The notes under the pieces: model-generated
Seen by the model: only the letters and a program-made list of their open reading frames with translations
Databases searched by the model: none
What the model was told of the DNA's origin: nothing
Position numbers and translations under genes: made by a program
From: Epiperipatus broadwayi
Lineage: Eukaryota; Onychophora; Udeonychophora; Euonychophora; Peripatidae
Length of the DNA: 64,000 bases
Assembly: GCA_028023455.1 (NCBI GenBank)
Contig: JAQFVV010000031.1
Coordinates: 1,488,001-1,552,000 of the forward strand
Direction of reading: 5' to 3'
Shown here: positions 23,078-34,169 of the stretch, piece after piece
Layout: every line of letters starts with the position of its first letter
Numbering within the stretch: the stretch's first letter is position 1

Positions 23078-23570
23078 CCACATATGATATATGACTTTGG
23101 TTTTTTGTTGACTATTTATAGTGTCTGCTTTAAAGTCTTAAGCAATGTTATATTGCTAAGATCATTAATATATGGTTTGGCTAAAGATCTCTCAGCCCCA
23201 TATAGCTATTTAAGGTAGATAGCAGGGTTTGAAGACATTTAGGTGTCTAAAAATTTTAGATTTTATACTTAATAGTTAACTTTTAGATAAATGCTGGCTT
23301 TGGATTTGTATTTTTAGACCTAGTGTCTGAAACTACCCTAGCACCTCACTGAGGAGTGCCAAAGCATGAAACCATTGATCTGAGGTTAGGGTGTGATTTC
23401 TAGAGAGAGATTTTAAAATGCTTTCTCTTGCTGGCATTTATCAATATGATTGTTAGAGCAATTAGCACAGCTCATTATTTTTATTCTATTTACAAGTTTA
23501 AAAAAAGATTAGATCATGTTATATGACTTTAATTTTTATTGACTATTTATATAGTGATATATGTTGAGAA
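23078..23570 (+). repeat. F4 retrozyme-like unit, 432-bp period
   Basis: The block ATATGACTTT...TTGACTATTTATA starts at about 23089 and again at about 23521, a 432-bp period, so just over one unit is present. The unit contains one well-formed hammerhead (23335-23392). Its sequence is not obviously related to F1 or F3, though the size and ribozyme design are the same. There is no coding capacity. Confidence 0.7.
23335..23392 (+). ncRNA. Type I hammerhead ribozyme, F4
   Basis: In order: stem Ib ACCCTA, internal loop GCA, stem Ia CCTCA, core CTGAGGA, stem II GTGC-CAAA-GCAT (closing G.U), core GAAA, short stem III (A-U, a C.A mismatch, C-G), C17, TGAGG, bulge T, TAGGGT. Stem Ia is 5 perfect pairs and stem Ib 6 perfect pairs. 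CTGAGGA satisfies CUGANGA. Predicted cleavage is after C23380. The only defect is one mismatch in stem III. Confidence 0.8.
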
Positions 23571-23574
23571 ACTG

Positions 23575-25790
23575 TCAAAAATCATATAAAACTGAGAGTA
23601 TATTTTTTTACACTACATACTATAATATATATATATAATATTTAAGTCTAGTGACTCTAATTTACTCATTAAGTATAATTCTATTATTCACTCACTTAGC
23701 TCTTAGTAACCAAATAAATATAATTTCACCAAAATTACTTATTATTTGTTTGGTTTTCAAATGTTCAATGAAACATTCATGATTGGGATGGAGACTATCC
23801 ATCTCTTCCTTTTCTTTGTAATCACTAATCTTGCCCAAGTATTATACTCTTTTCTAAGAAACTACACTAGCTTATGATGCCTATAATATAATAATTTCAA
23901 TCTGATCATTTGTGTTTTAGACAAAGTTCAGGTTTGATTTGATCAATTGATGTCCACGGAAATATTAAAAGTCTCTCTTTAACTTTCACATTCATGAAAA
24001 ATTATAGGTAATATCCATAATTAAACAATTCTGATCTTCAATTTTAAAGTAATATCACTATATCTAAAAAAGTCTTTTCCAGGATTTTCATTGCCCTGTC
24101 TTTTGATTACTATTTTCCATTATTTTAAAATCTACTTGTTAATTATTATATTATAGCTTAAAAAGCAGTTGTTATTTATTTATGTAGCATATGCATTTTA
24201 TATCTGGATATCCTAAACAAAACTTGTAGAGATTTCAACTAAGAGCACAGATTCATTAGTGATTTTATTAAGCACCTTAATTCTGTCACTATAGCCAGGG
24301 CTGGTTCAAATGTCAGTTTATTGCACCTCAAAATAAGGCTTGTGTTTAGAGGGACCCACACGTTAAAATGTCTAAAAATCAAAAATCATGAGAATATTTA
24401 ATGTTCAGTGCATGTATTGATATGGTAAATATTTTAATTTAATTAGTATTGATTCTTTGTCTTTTAATCAATGCTGATACTATAACAACAATAATAAAAG
24501 AAGCTGGCAAATGAGACAGGTTTTCAAAAGTTCTCCAAAAATGTAAATAAAAAGAGATTAGTAATTTCAAACTGATATAAGTACTGTGCAAATATTGAAT
24601 AAAACAAATTTCAATAAGTCTCATATGCATCAATTAATTTAAAAAATAGCGTTGTTTACGAATAATAACCACTTGTATCAGTTAGCTATTATACAGTTAC
24701 ATGTAAGGCATAGTATAAGTGGTCAGAAAGAGCTGTACACCACCATAATATACTGTAAAATGGCAGTTTCTGTGATTCTTTGTTGAATATATAAGTATTC
24801 AATGTTTGTAAAATATATTTAATAATATTTATGAATTTTTGATTTAAATAATTTTTTTTTTTTTTTTTGCAAAATATTCTGGAATTTTATTGAATTTCCC
24901 CCGCAATGCCCAGCAATACATCCATCCAGCTAAGTAGCCAAAGAATTGACAGTCATAAATTACATGTTTGTGCTTGCCCACATGTATACAGAACAGCAGC
25001 TATTAAATTCTATTTATAAAAGATATTAGCACAATGATTAAAGATAAGAGTTATAAAAACAATTTTTAATTAACAAAAACATACTTATAACTTTTTTTTT
25101 ATTAATTAAAAATTATTTTTATAACTTTTATTTAAAAAAAAAAAAATTGTCAAAGCAATTTTGAAATGAACATTCTTCAATATAAATTTTTATTATTTTC
25201 TTTTTTTTTTTTTTTAAATGTATTTTTAAAAATATTTCAAATATCTTAGAGAGAGGAAAAAAAATAGGTGAGGGGAGGATTTTTAATTTCAGTTTAATAC
25301 AGCTTTTATTATTTACTAATAGGTATATATATATTATTTTTATCTTTCCATATATTTCATTTTCTAATTTTATGTATGCATAATGCATTATAAATTACCC
25401 TTGCAATAGGTTTAATTATCAGAAAGGAACTTGGGAGATTTTTCAGATACCTGAAAATCATTCAAAGTAAATCTTTTTTTTTCTTCAGATAATCAATTCA
25501 CACAGCTAACCATCATCTATTTTTAGCTGAAAGTGTCTAGAATGATACAAAGTAATCAGGTGAGTGTTAATAAAGAAATAAAAGCACAATTATAATACAA
25601 TGTAGTTTTTCCCATTGAATAGAGACATAAATATTTATGCAACTGTTCCTTTTATGTGTTTCTCCTTATTCATCTCTCATTAAAAATCTCTTACTTTTTC
25701 TTGGGTTGATCACTTTATTTTTATATTTTATTCCTTATTACTATTTATCAGGTTCTAAATTCATATATATATATTATCACATCAAAATTT
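23575..25790. other. AT-rich stretch of the PH-gene intron, nothing recognised
   Basis: Homopolymer-rich sequence with poly(T) near 24850 and 25080-25210. No supported gene or repeat family. Confidence 0.5.
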
Positions 25791-26254
25791 AATTAGTAGA
25801 AAAATTTCCACTAGATGGCACTGCAGTTGGATCCCTACTGGCATGTTCCATAAATGAAAGATTGAAAAGAATTGTGAAAGAAATGATATCATTTTAGTGG
25901 ATGGGTGGGATTTTTTTATTGGAAAGAGGGAGTTATATAGTAAAGATGGACTGTACTTAGAAAAATAAAAAAGTGAAGTTTTTAGGAAATTTGGTTTATA
26001 AAAAATATAGTTCAAGGAAACTTATAAAGGGGGATGGGGTTTTAAATGGCAGTGTTATCAGAAAGAAGAAGAATGAAATGGACTGGATGTAAGAAATAAT
26101 CAAAGAGTAGCTGATTCAGATATGAATGTAGATGTGGAGAGGGAATGGGGTATGTAAAATTAATCGTAAGCAAGTTATTTATAAATATAATGGAGAAGAA
26201 AGAGTCAAAAGAATTTATAAAAGAGTAGTTAGAAAAGAAGATATTATTAAATTT

Positions 26255-26890
26255 GGGTATTTGAATATGCAAGGTGGTAGGAGACCATAAAAGTGGCTGG
26301 AATTTAACAAAGCAATTGAAAATGAAGAGCTTGAGATATTAGTAGTAGTGAAAACATATCTAAGAGAAAAAGAAGCTATTCTGGAAGATTTAGTATGGCA
26401 GGGTGCAAATGGAAGAAGAAAAAAAAAAAGGGGGGGGGCGTATAGGAATTATGTCAAAAAATATTTAAATACTGTTAAATGTAAAGAATATTTGTGATTT
26501 GAAATAATGTTATAAAGATAAGAATGGATGGTGGCTATAGTGTATATAGCTACTGGAGATAGTCAAACTATAATGGAGTGGATCAGTAACATAAATGAAT
26601 GCCTAGTTAAGAATATATAGAGTTTCAAAGAAAAAGGGAAGAGAATAATGGTTATAGGGAATATGAATGGGCATATAGAATGGACAGCTTTTGAAGAATT
26701 TTTGTCAGAGGGTGAATTTTAGCAAGGGAAATTTATTAAATATTTATGAAGGACAATACACGTGGTTTAGAAATAATATATTCCACCCAATAGATTAAGC
26801 ATTAGTAGAGAAAGAGGGAATGAATAAAGTATGGAAAATTAAGGTATTTGATAATGAACAGAGTATGTAATAATGATCATAACTTCTTTA
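26255..26890 (+). pseudogene. LINE copy A endonuclease domain (broken)
   Basis: Translating across shifts gives peptides typical of an APE-like endonuclease: AIENEELEILVVVKTYLREK, VAIVYIATGDSQTIMEW, VIGNMNGHIEW and NNDHNFFIIE. The family cuts target DNA to prime reverse transcription. Stops (for example at about 26289) and frameshifts mean no intact protein. The metal-binding D in 'GDxN' is N here. Confidence 0.75.
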
Positions 26891-27364
26891 TAATAGAAAC
26901 AGTTAGTAATGTGATAGAAAATAGTAATAAAAGTAGAAAGAATAGTAAAAGATGTGGATGGAGAGTGAATAATAAGAATAAGTTAGACGAGCATAAAATA
27001 AAAGTTGAAGAAACCATGAAAGAGTTGGTTGGGGATGAGTATAAGAACTGGTGTGATGAAATAGAAAAAATGGAAAATAGGTTTTTAGATGAGAATATTC
27101 AGAAAGAATAAAAATAATAGCAAAGTGAGAGTTAGTAAAAATGTAAAAGAGAAGAAAAAAGCATGCAGAGAATATAAGTGTTTAATTAAGAACAAAGAAA
27201 TTGAAAAAGATGTTAATGCTCAATGGGAAAAGTACTTGGAAAAAAAGAACTTGGCTAAAATAGATAATTATATAGAGAGAATGAAGTTGAATAGTAAATT
27301 GTTGGAGGATATTAATAAAAATGGAAGAGATGGGAATAAAAAATTTTGAAAATACATTAAAAGA

Positions 27365-29400
27365 ATGAATGTAGGGGAGAGAGAAGTAGTATTTCTAGAT
27401 GATGAGGAAATAGAGCGTAGCTCTAGAGAAGAATTAGAGATAATCTTAAATGAGTATATAATGGATATAGAAAACATGTTAGATGTGAAGGGCAGAGGGA
27501 TAACAAACATAAAAGCATATAGTAATGGAAATATTAGGTTTACAGAAAGTGAACTGAATGAGGCAGGTAAGAAATTGAAAAGTGAAAAGAGATTTGGATG
27601 GATGAGCAGCAGAGATGGTAATGAATTTGAGGCATAGTGCAAAATTAAACATTATCATATTTTAATAAGATGTCACAGAAGAGAGATTTTCAGGGTAGTT
27701 GGAGGAATACAAGACTAAGGTTACTATTTAAAGGAAAGGATAAGGATCATAGAAAGTTAAACAATTATAGACACATAATGGTAACGTCAGTGCTATATAA
27801 AGTTTTCTCATATATGATGGCTGGAAGGATTGCAAATGGATGGAAGAAAATAATATAGTGGGAAAAATGCAAGGAGGTTTTCAATCAGATAGGCATATAG
27901 GTGATAGTTTATTTGTAGTTACACAACTTATGGATGAGTAGGAATACTGATAGACAATTATATATGGTTTTTATAGATATAGAGAAGAAATATGGTAGAG
28001 TAAATAGAAATAGATTATGGGTAAGTTTAATGAATTTGGGAAAGGATGGAGCTTTAGTAAATATTATTGAGAAATATGAAAATAATTACTATATGTATCA
28101 ATTAGGGAATATAGAATCAGTTAAAGTTAAAAATGAGGTGGGACTAATACAAGGATGCTCTATGTCACCTACCTTGTTTTTGATATATTTGAGAGAAATA
28201 GAGAGAGAGAGCAATAGAAAGACTAGGTAGGAAGAGGTGTAGCGATACCATTAATAGGGAGTATATATATGGTCAGGTCTTTTATTTGCAGATGATATCT
28301 TTAGATGTGAAAGTTATGCTGATGACATGCACAAGGGGGAGGTGAAGAGATGGTGATTAAATTTAGTGAAGAAAAATCAAAAGTAATGATGATTAATACT
28401 GGGGAAATAGAAGACAGAGAATTTTTAGTGGGGGATATAAAGTTAAGTGTGGTGAGTAGATATTACTATTTGGAAATTGTCATAAGTAATCAGAGAAATT
28501 GCTTGGATGAATGGGAGAAAAAATTGATAAAGGAAGTAAAGAAAAAAAAGGGATTGATAAAGAAATTAAGTGTTCTCTTATAATAAGTATGATGTAGCTG
28601 GAATTGTATGGAAAAGAATAGAAGTAACAGGGTTAACATATAACAATCTGTTACATGTTAGTAAATGGATGTTAGATTACTTAGAAAAAGTACAAAGAGA
28701 AGTAGGAAGATATGCATTAGATGCAGATGTGTGGATGGCAAAAGAGGCAATTCAAGGAGAAATGGGATGGTCAAGTTTTTATATGAAAAATGCAAAATAA
28801 AAATGTTTGGTAGATACCAGTTTATGGATAATAAAAGAACACCCAAAACAGTATTTAATTGGGTTATGAATAAAGGGCAGGCAACAAGATGGATAAAAAA
28901 GATAATGTAATATGCAGAAAATTTGGATGAAGAATTTATATCAGTATACTTATACAAAAGGTGGGATGATGCATTAATAAAGAATGGGGAGTTGGAGAGA
29001 TGGAGAACAAGTATGGAGAATAAAAAGAGTTTAAATATATATAGAAGTAAACAGAATATTAGGTGTGAGTTAATTTATGATAATAGCAAGGAAAGTAGCT
29101 TACTGTTTAAGGCTTGAACAGGATCTTTAGCAACAAAGGAATATATACATAAATGAAAAAATGTGGGTGATTTAGTCTGCAAGTTGTGTAAGGAAGGCAT
29201 AGAAAATATTAGGCATCTGTTAATTGAATGTAAATGTCTGAAAGCAGAAAGGGTACAAATAATGAAGTTGTGAAAGAATAAATATAAACAAAGTGATTAT
29301 ACAGAAAGTGGACTATTGGGGTTTTTTTTTTTTCTGGATTTGGGAAAACATAAGGGGGATTTAGATATAGAGGCATAGATTATGTTGTGGAAATTAGAAC
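27365..29400 (+). pseudogene. LINE copy A reverse transcriptase and C-terminal region (broken)
   Basis: RT motifs in order: KLNNYRHIMVTSVLYKVFSY (27754-27813), a QGGF block near 27870, FIDIEKKYGRVN with the motif-A aspartate (27970-28005), QGCSMSPTLF (28150-28180), LLFADDIF holding the catalytic DD (28276-28302). C-terminal blocks are shared with copies B, C and D, ending in the C-x2-C...H...C motif. At least five frameshifts or stops separate the blocks. Confidence 0.8.
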
Positions 29401-29545
29401 AGAGAAGAATATGGAAAAACTTAGGGTGGGGAGGAAAGTTAAAGTGGCTAACAAGTTTCTCTGGGCATAGTTTGTTTGAGAGATTTCTGATTCTGTATAA
29501 AGAGAAGTCACAGTGCATCACATCACATAACATCAAGTCAGTTTT

Positions 29546-29887
29546 TGAATAATTGATCTTTTAAAAGAAGTCACCGATCATAATTAAAAATTTTACAACT
29601 TTGTTGAAATAATGATTTAAATATGACATTTAATTGAGCAATCATAGATTTTAGTGACTTAGTTTAAATTACAGAATCCCTGATGAAAAGATGCTAAATA
29701 CCACTACTAAATCCCATACTAATTTTCTCATTATTGGAATGTAAAATAGGCTCTCTTTAAACTTATTATTATTCAGTCTATTATTCAATCTTTTTTTCAT
29801 CCTTGAGTTATTTTTTTCTCCTATATCAATTTAATAAAAGCTGTTTTGTTAATTTCCTTATCCTAACCTCATATGTTCCAAATTTAT
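29546..29887. other. Short AT-rich gap, nothing recognised
   Basis: This lies between the LINE A tail and the F2 inverted pair. No signal seen. Confidence 0.5.
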
Positions 29888-30037
29888 TATAAAGATCTAA
29901 TACATTGTACAGGCTTAAACCTGCATTTATATATATAATATATGTGGGATTCAAACTCAGACTTTCACCCAACCACCACTCTCAGTGCCATCTCATATTG
30001 CTGACCCACCTGATCACACACATGTTGAAAAGATAAA

Positions 30038-30094
30038 TAATCATCAATATACGTATTTCATGCCAAACCAGCAATCATCAGTTGGTCTAGATTA
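30038..30094 (-). ncRNA. Type I hammerhead ribozyme, F2 copy b
   Basis: Minus strand: stem Ib TAATC, loop TAGA, stem Ia CCAA, CTGATGA, stem II TGCT-GGTTT-GGCA inside a U.U pair, GAAA, stem III ATA-CG-TAT, A17, TTGA, bulge T, GATTA. Stem Ib pairs perfectly over 5 bp. Stem Ia pairs over 3 of 4 (one C.A). The core is complete. Predicted cleavage lies between 30048 and 30047. Confidence 0.75.
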
Positions 30095-30220
30095 CTATCC
30101 TCACAAACATATAGCCAATCTTCATACTTTAATGGACAGGCTTCAAACTATTCCAACTCACAACTCTTTGGCTATCTTAATATAAAGCTGAGCACTGATT
30201 ATATATATGTGTGAGGATAG

Positions 30221-30277
30221 TAATCTAGATCAACTGATGATTGCTGGTTTAGCATGAAATACATTTATTGGTCATTA
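30221..30277 (+). ncRNA. Type I hammerhead ribozyme, F2 copy c
   Basis: Plus-strand partner of copy b: CTGATGA at 30234-30240, a better stem II (TGCT-GGTTT-AGCA, 4 perfect pairs), GAAA at 30256-30259, and stem Ia TCAA/TTGG with one wobble. Stem III has one U.U mismatch and stem Ib one mismatch (TAATC against CATTA). The core bases are intact. Confidence 0.7.
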
Positions 30278-30305
30278 TTTATCTTTTCAACATGTGTGTG
30301 ATCAG

Positions 30306-30371
30306 GTGGGTCAGCAATATGAGATGGCACTGAGAGCGGTGGTCAGGTGAAAGTCTGAGTTCGAATCCCAC
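30306..30371 (+). repeat. tRNA-like 3' domain of F2 copy c
   Basis: About 30 bases after the hammerhead lies a 66-base tRNA-like segment. It starts GTGGGTCAGC and ends in a perfect B box, GAGTTCGAATCCC (30357-30369), followed by AC, so GTGGG can pair with CCCAC as a short acceptor stem. An internal RNA polymerase III promoter is likely by analogy with tRNA-SINEs. The same domain is found reversed at 29944-30010 and partly at 47825-47880. Confidence 0.6.
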
Positions 30372-30389
30372 ATATAAAGATCTAAGTAA

Positions 30390-31670
30390 AAAAAATCTTT
30401 ATTTTCATCCTATTAATCATTTAATTTCTCTTGCTTTCCATACAATTTATATAAATGCTCAATATTGTATCTCTCCCACTTCTACATAAACTACATCTAT
30501 AGGTACAATCTTTATTCTGTTTTCTTTTCATGATATCTAAAGCTCTTGCTCTAGTATCAAATAACAATATGCTCTTTTAATTTTAACATGCATCCTTTCA
30601 TATTATATGTAATTTTTATACTTATACAACTTCAAAGTGTTTGAATTTGAATTCATATTTATTTTTGATAATTCTATTTCTTTTTCTCTAACCAATATAT
30701 CTATCCTCTTTTCTCTCTTCTCACAATCATGTGTCTAAAATATATTGTCTACACATTTATCTCATTTTTTTATATAAATACATGGAAAATAAATTATTTA
30801 TTTACTAACTTTCCACATTTTAATTCCCTGAAATAATGCAAAAGCACTGAAAACCCCTAGTGGGCTATATGCACACTAACTATCAGTAAAAAGTGTAGAA
30901 TCTGCGCTTTAGCTTTGATCATATATAATAAGCATACCATTTACTGACATACTTTCACATAGAGCATGATTTATATATACTAACATAGAGGGAAAGACAG
31001 CCTCATTTTAATAACCTCAATATTAAATTAATTTTTGGTTAATAGATGTAATTATAACTTTTTAATAGCCCAAAATAGATAAAATAATGCAGAAGCTTAT
31101 AGTTGTCTTGAAATTATATTAATATATATAAATCATGCTCTGCATGTATGCTTATATACAATCAAAACTAAAGTGTAAATGGACTCATTCTACATTTGTT
31201 TACTAATAATTGGTGTACATATATTGTGCTGTGGGTTTTCAGTGCTTCGACATTATTTTAAAACTTCCACATTGTAAAAATCTTTCTTGCCCAATATGAC
31301 TGCTATCTTTTTACATAATCTCATTAAACACTATTTTTACTAATCTATTTTCATCCATATATTGAATTGTTTAAACATTTTAAAATTTATCTTAAATTTC
31401 CCTCATTACAAAAAACTTGATACAATCAATATCTCTTGAATAGCCTCATTTACTGCTTATAATTCACTACCTTATGCATATATACCTACTTCTTTTTGTT
31501 TTTGCCTAAAAATTTCTGAGTTATCTTGGCCATTACAAAGTGCATTATTTCCCAATTGTACCTTCTCCCTTTGATGTTCTACAACAAGGGTAATTGATTC
31601 CAGAAAGTTATTTATTATATCATCCATTCAATGCAGCTTATATTGAAATATATGATAGAGTATTTATATA
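30390..31670. other. AT-rich stretch of the PH-gene intron, nothing recognised
   Basis: No gene, RT motif or repeat recognised. Confidence 0.5.
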
Positions 31671-31674
31671 TGGG

Positions 31675-31900
31675 ACTATTTCCATCATCTAATATTAAGT
31701 ATTGAATGTCTTTAGAAAAATTTAACTTTATTTAAATATTCATTTCTGTGTGCTATTACTAACAGTGGAATGTAATTGGAATATTTAAATAAAGTTAAAT
31801 TTTTCTAAAGACATTCAATACTTACTATTTGATGATGGAAAAAATTCAATACATAAATACAACTAAAATACCATCATCACAAACCTTCAGAAAAACAAAT
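31675..31900. repeat. Inverted repeat with 61-bp arms
   Basis: TCCATCATC(T/A)AATA(T/G)TAAG starts the left arm (31681-31741). The right arm (about 31779-31839) is its reverse complement with about two mismatches; the loop is about 37 bases. The right flank, ...ACATAAATACAACT(A/G)AAAT(A)CCATCATCAC, recurs at 39985-40060, so this is a dispersed repeat, perhaps a foldback element. No ribozyme core or coding frame was found. Confidence 0.65.
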
Positions 31901-31904
31901 GGTA

Positions 31905-34018
31905 GAGTATTCATTTCAGGACCACAGCCTAGAGCAAAATTACCAACTAAAATAACCATTTAATTAGGAAATATATATTATAAAAAACTAAAATTCAGCC
32001 TTTACAATATATATTAAAATAATCATAAACTATAAAAAAATATACAATTTTTTTACCAGTTTCTTAAAGCAATGAAAAGGGAGTTCTAAATATTTTCACA
32101 AATGCTTTCAAAAACAAAGAATCTATCCATCAGCAATGTTAGAGACTGATTTTTCAGCCTATTTTAAGTGTTTTCTCTGTAGAATAGTGAAATCTTCAGA
32201 TATTTTTGAACTTAATAAATCAATGTATATTTTATTTCCAGTTTCTATCATCAAGTGTATTCAAAACAAGCAAAATAATCCTACAATAGCTACAGAAAAG
32301 TTAAGAAAAGCTGTAGGCACACCAATGCTAACTCCAAATGGAGGATTTAGTTTATATAATCATGTGAGTTGTTATACAATTTATTTACAGTAGCATATTG
32401 TCATAGATTTCAATGCATTTTAATTAAACAGTGGTAATGTCTATTGAGACCTTAACTCCAACAACAAAATATATCTAACTAAATTTCACTTTTAAGTCAT
32501 GGGATGCTTATTGATATTTAACATTTTCCCCATCACCCAAGTAAATAATTACAAATTATCCAATAATTATTCTAACCATTAAGATTGTAAACATTTACTT
32601 AAGAACAACAGAAATAATTTATATATATAGGCATGTGCATGCATGATAAACATAGTATATATAAAGACAACTTTTAAATAGCCTGAGTTCAAACTCATGC
32701 AAAATTGTTAAGTTTTATTTAGCTTGTATTCAAATTCATGTTATATAAATGGATTTGAATCTAGACTAACTAAAACTTGATAATTTTTTTTTAAGATTTT
32801 AAAGAGGCTTAAAACTTTTTTTCAGGCAGCTAGCCCATATCTAATCAATTAACCATTCAATATTGATAAACAAGTGAGTGAATGGCTATGAGGCGCTTTT
32901 TGTGAGTTCACAGTATTATATACAACTGTAAAGCATATCCTTGGAGACAATTGTAAAGTGGGGGGGGGGGTTAAATAAACATTAACACTCAACAAAATAC
33001 AGTAACTTCTAATATCATATTTTATTCTCATCAATTATTTAAAAATCACCCCCCCCCCCACACACATAATAATCTTGTTCTTTTATCTAGCCTTCAAATA
33101 CTTACAATAATTCATTTTTAAAATAGCAGCTATAAATTTTTGTATCTCTCCTTTTTCCACTCTCCATAGTCTCATCAAATATATCTTTATAAACCAATTA
33201 TCTTTGGCACAGTGCTCTTTCATTACATAATTTCTTCAATAAAGAACTTTTTTTAATGACAAGTCAATAATTCTATACTTTTTATTTTACCTTTATTATT
33301 TTTCTTCATAAATACATCTCTAAAGCCTTCTATTATTTTTTTTTCTGATGCAATAAATCTCTGCTCTACATAAGAATACACTTCAAACAAAATATTCAAC
33401 ATTTTTTTCTTTTTTCATCATACTTTAATGAACCCCTGAACTTTACAAAATTCAATCACATTTTTTTTTCCAACTGATCCAGCAAATAAAAAATTCTTAT
33501 GTCTTTTTTAAAAATCTTTTCTAGAGACGTAATTTTTAAAAATATTTTCACGAATTCCCTTTTGTCTCCTTATTTACATATTTATATATAAAAATATATT
33601 TATAAGTATATGTTACATAAGTCATATTTATAAATATTGCATATATAAAAGTGTAAGCAATTAACGCAAATAAAAGTATTTATAACTTTTTCTTTTTTTC
33701 CTAAAGTGTTCTTTCTCTAGAAAAGACAATAAATTCTTTAACATAGTTTAATATTTTTGATAATTACCGTTGATATCTTTCAAATGCATTATATATGAAA
33801 AATTGTTAAGATAAGCATAAATGATTAAAAAAATATACCATATATATAAAAAAAATCATACCTTTATATAAAACTATAAATGTTTGTGTACATTTTACAA
33901 CATACGTGAATAAGCGATTGTGATGACATTAGAAGCGCAAACACGCACACTCATTATCTAGATTTCTAATATTAAAAAAGATGTGCAAATATGCATAAAG
34001 ATAAAAAAGATCATCTTA
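31905..34018. other. AT-rich sequence upstream of the PH exon donor, nothing firm
   Basis: An 85-codon plus-strand frame at 32136-32393 has no splice support or recognisable domain. G10 at about 32959 and C10 at about 33050 are homopolymers. Confidence 0.5.
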
Positions 34019-34019
34019 C

Positions 34020-34167
34020 CTTGGGAGTAACTTTAACAGCCTGTTTAACGTCTTCAAATGAAGACATTTCGCAGTCACATTCAGCCATGTTAATTACTCC
34101 TTGCGGCTGACAGTCTTCAGGAGAGTCATACCAACGAAGAATTCTTTTTTGTAGAGTGACAAAATAC
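34020..34167 (-). CDS. PH/coiled-coil protein gene, exon with N-terminal half of the PH domain
   Basis: The minus-strand exon of 148 bases (one base plus 49 codons) runs from a GGCTTTTGCAG acceptor to an AAG|GTAAGA donor. It encodes YFVTLQKRILRWYDSPEDCQ followed by PQGVINMAECDCEMSSFEDV and ends KQAVKVTPK. 'RYFVTLQKRILRWYDSPED' matches beta strands 2-3 of a PH domain (the usual K-R-W/Y-F-V-L ... L-x-Y/W-Y pattern), and 'PQGVINMAECD' matches strand 4. It ends in phase 0, exactly what the 5631-5787 exon needs. It begins in phase 2, so the upstream exon must end with two bases of a codon. That exon, carrying the first PH strand, was not found. Confidence 0.75.
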
Positions 34168-34169
34168 CT

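Larger units (their letters stand above)
25795..29545 (+). mobile_element. APE-type LINE, copy A (nearly full length, decayed)
   Basis: This is the longest copy of the main LINE family here. The order is: a 5' region; an APE-type endonuclease (about 26255-26890: LNMQGG start, VIGNMNGHIEW where the catalytic motif normally has D, and a CNNDHNFF end); reverse transcriptase (about 27380-28330: FIDIEKKYGRVN, QGCSMSPTLF, LLFADDIF); a C-terminal region with a CKLCKEGIENIRHLLIEC zinc-knuckle-like motif at about 29176-29240; and a 3' tail ATCACATCACATAAC. Many stops and frameshifts break it. The exact clade is uncertain, perhaps near I/Jockey/CR1-type lineages. Confidence 0.85.
29888..30385. mobile_element. 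F2 hammerhead-SINE inverted pair with shared target duplication
   Basis: Two F2 copies face each other: a minus-strand copy (about 29941-30130) and a plus-strand copy (about 30186-30373). The identical 13-mer TATAAAGATCTAA occurs at 29888-29900 and 30373-30385, outside the pair, with no equivalent duplication around each copy. This suggests the pair was inserted as one inverted unit, or that inversion followed insertion. The middle (30100-30190) includes CTGAGCACTGATTATATATA, the normal upstream sequence of an F2 copy. Confidence 0.7.

Noticed and set aside
27268-27642. 124-codon minus-strand open frame inside LINE A
   Set aside because: Antisense shadow of the RT frame; the plus strand carries the homologous LINE peptides.
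32136-32393. 85-codon plus-strand open frame as a gene
   Set aside because: No splice signals, no recognisable domain and no support from neighbours; likely chance.
15280-33065. Long G or C homopolymers (15283, 18270, 18846, 32959, 33050) as regulatory G-quadruplex sites
   Set aside because: They are single uninterrupted runs without the spaced G-tract pattern; more likely slippage tracts.
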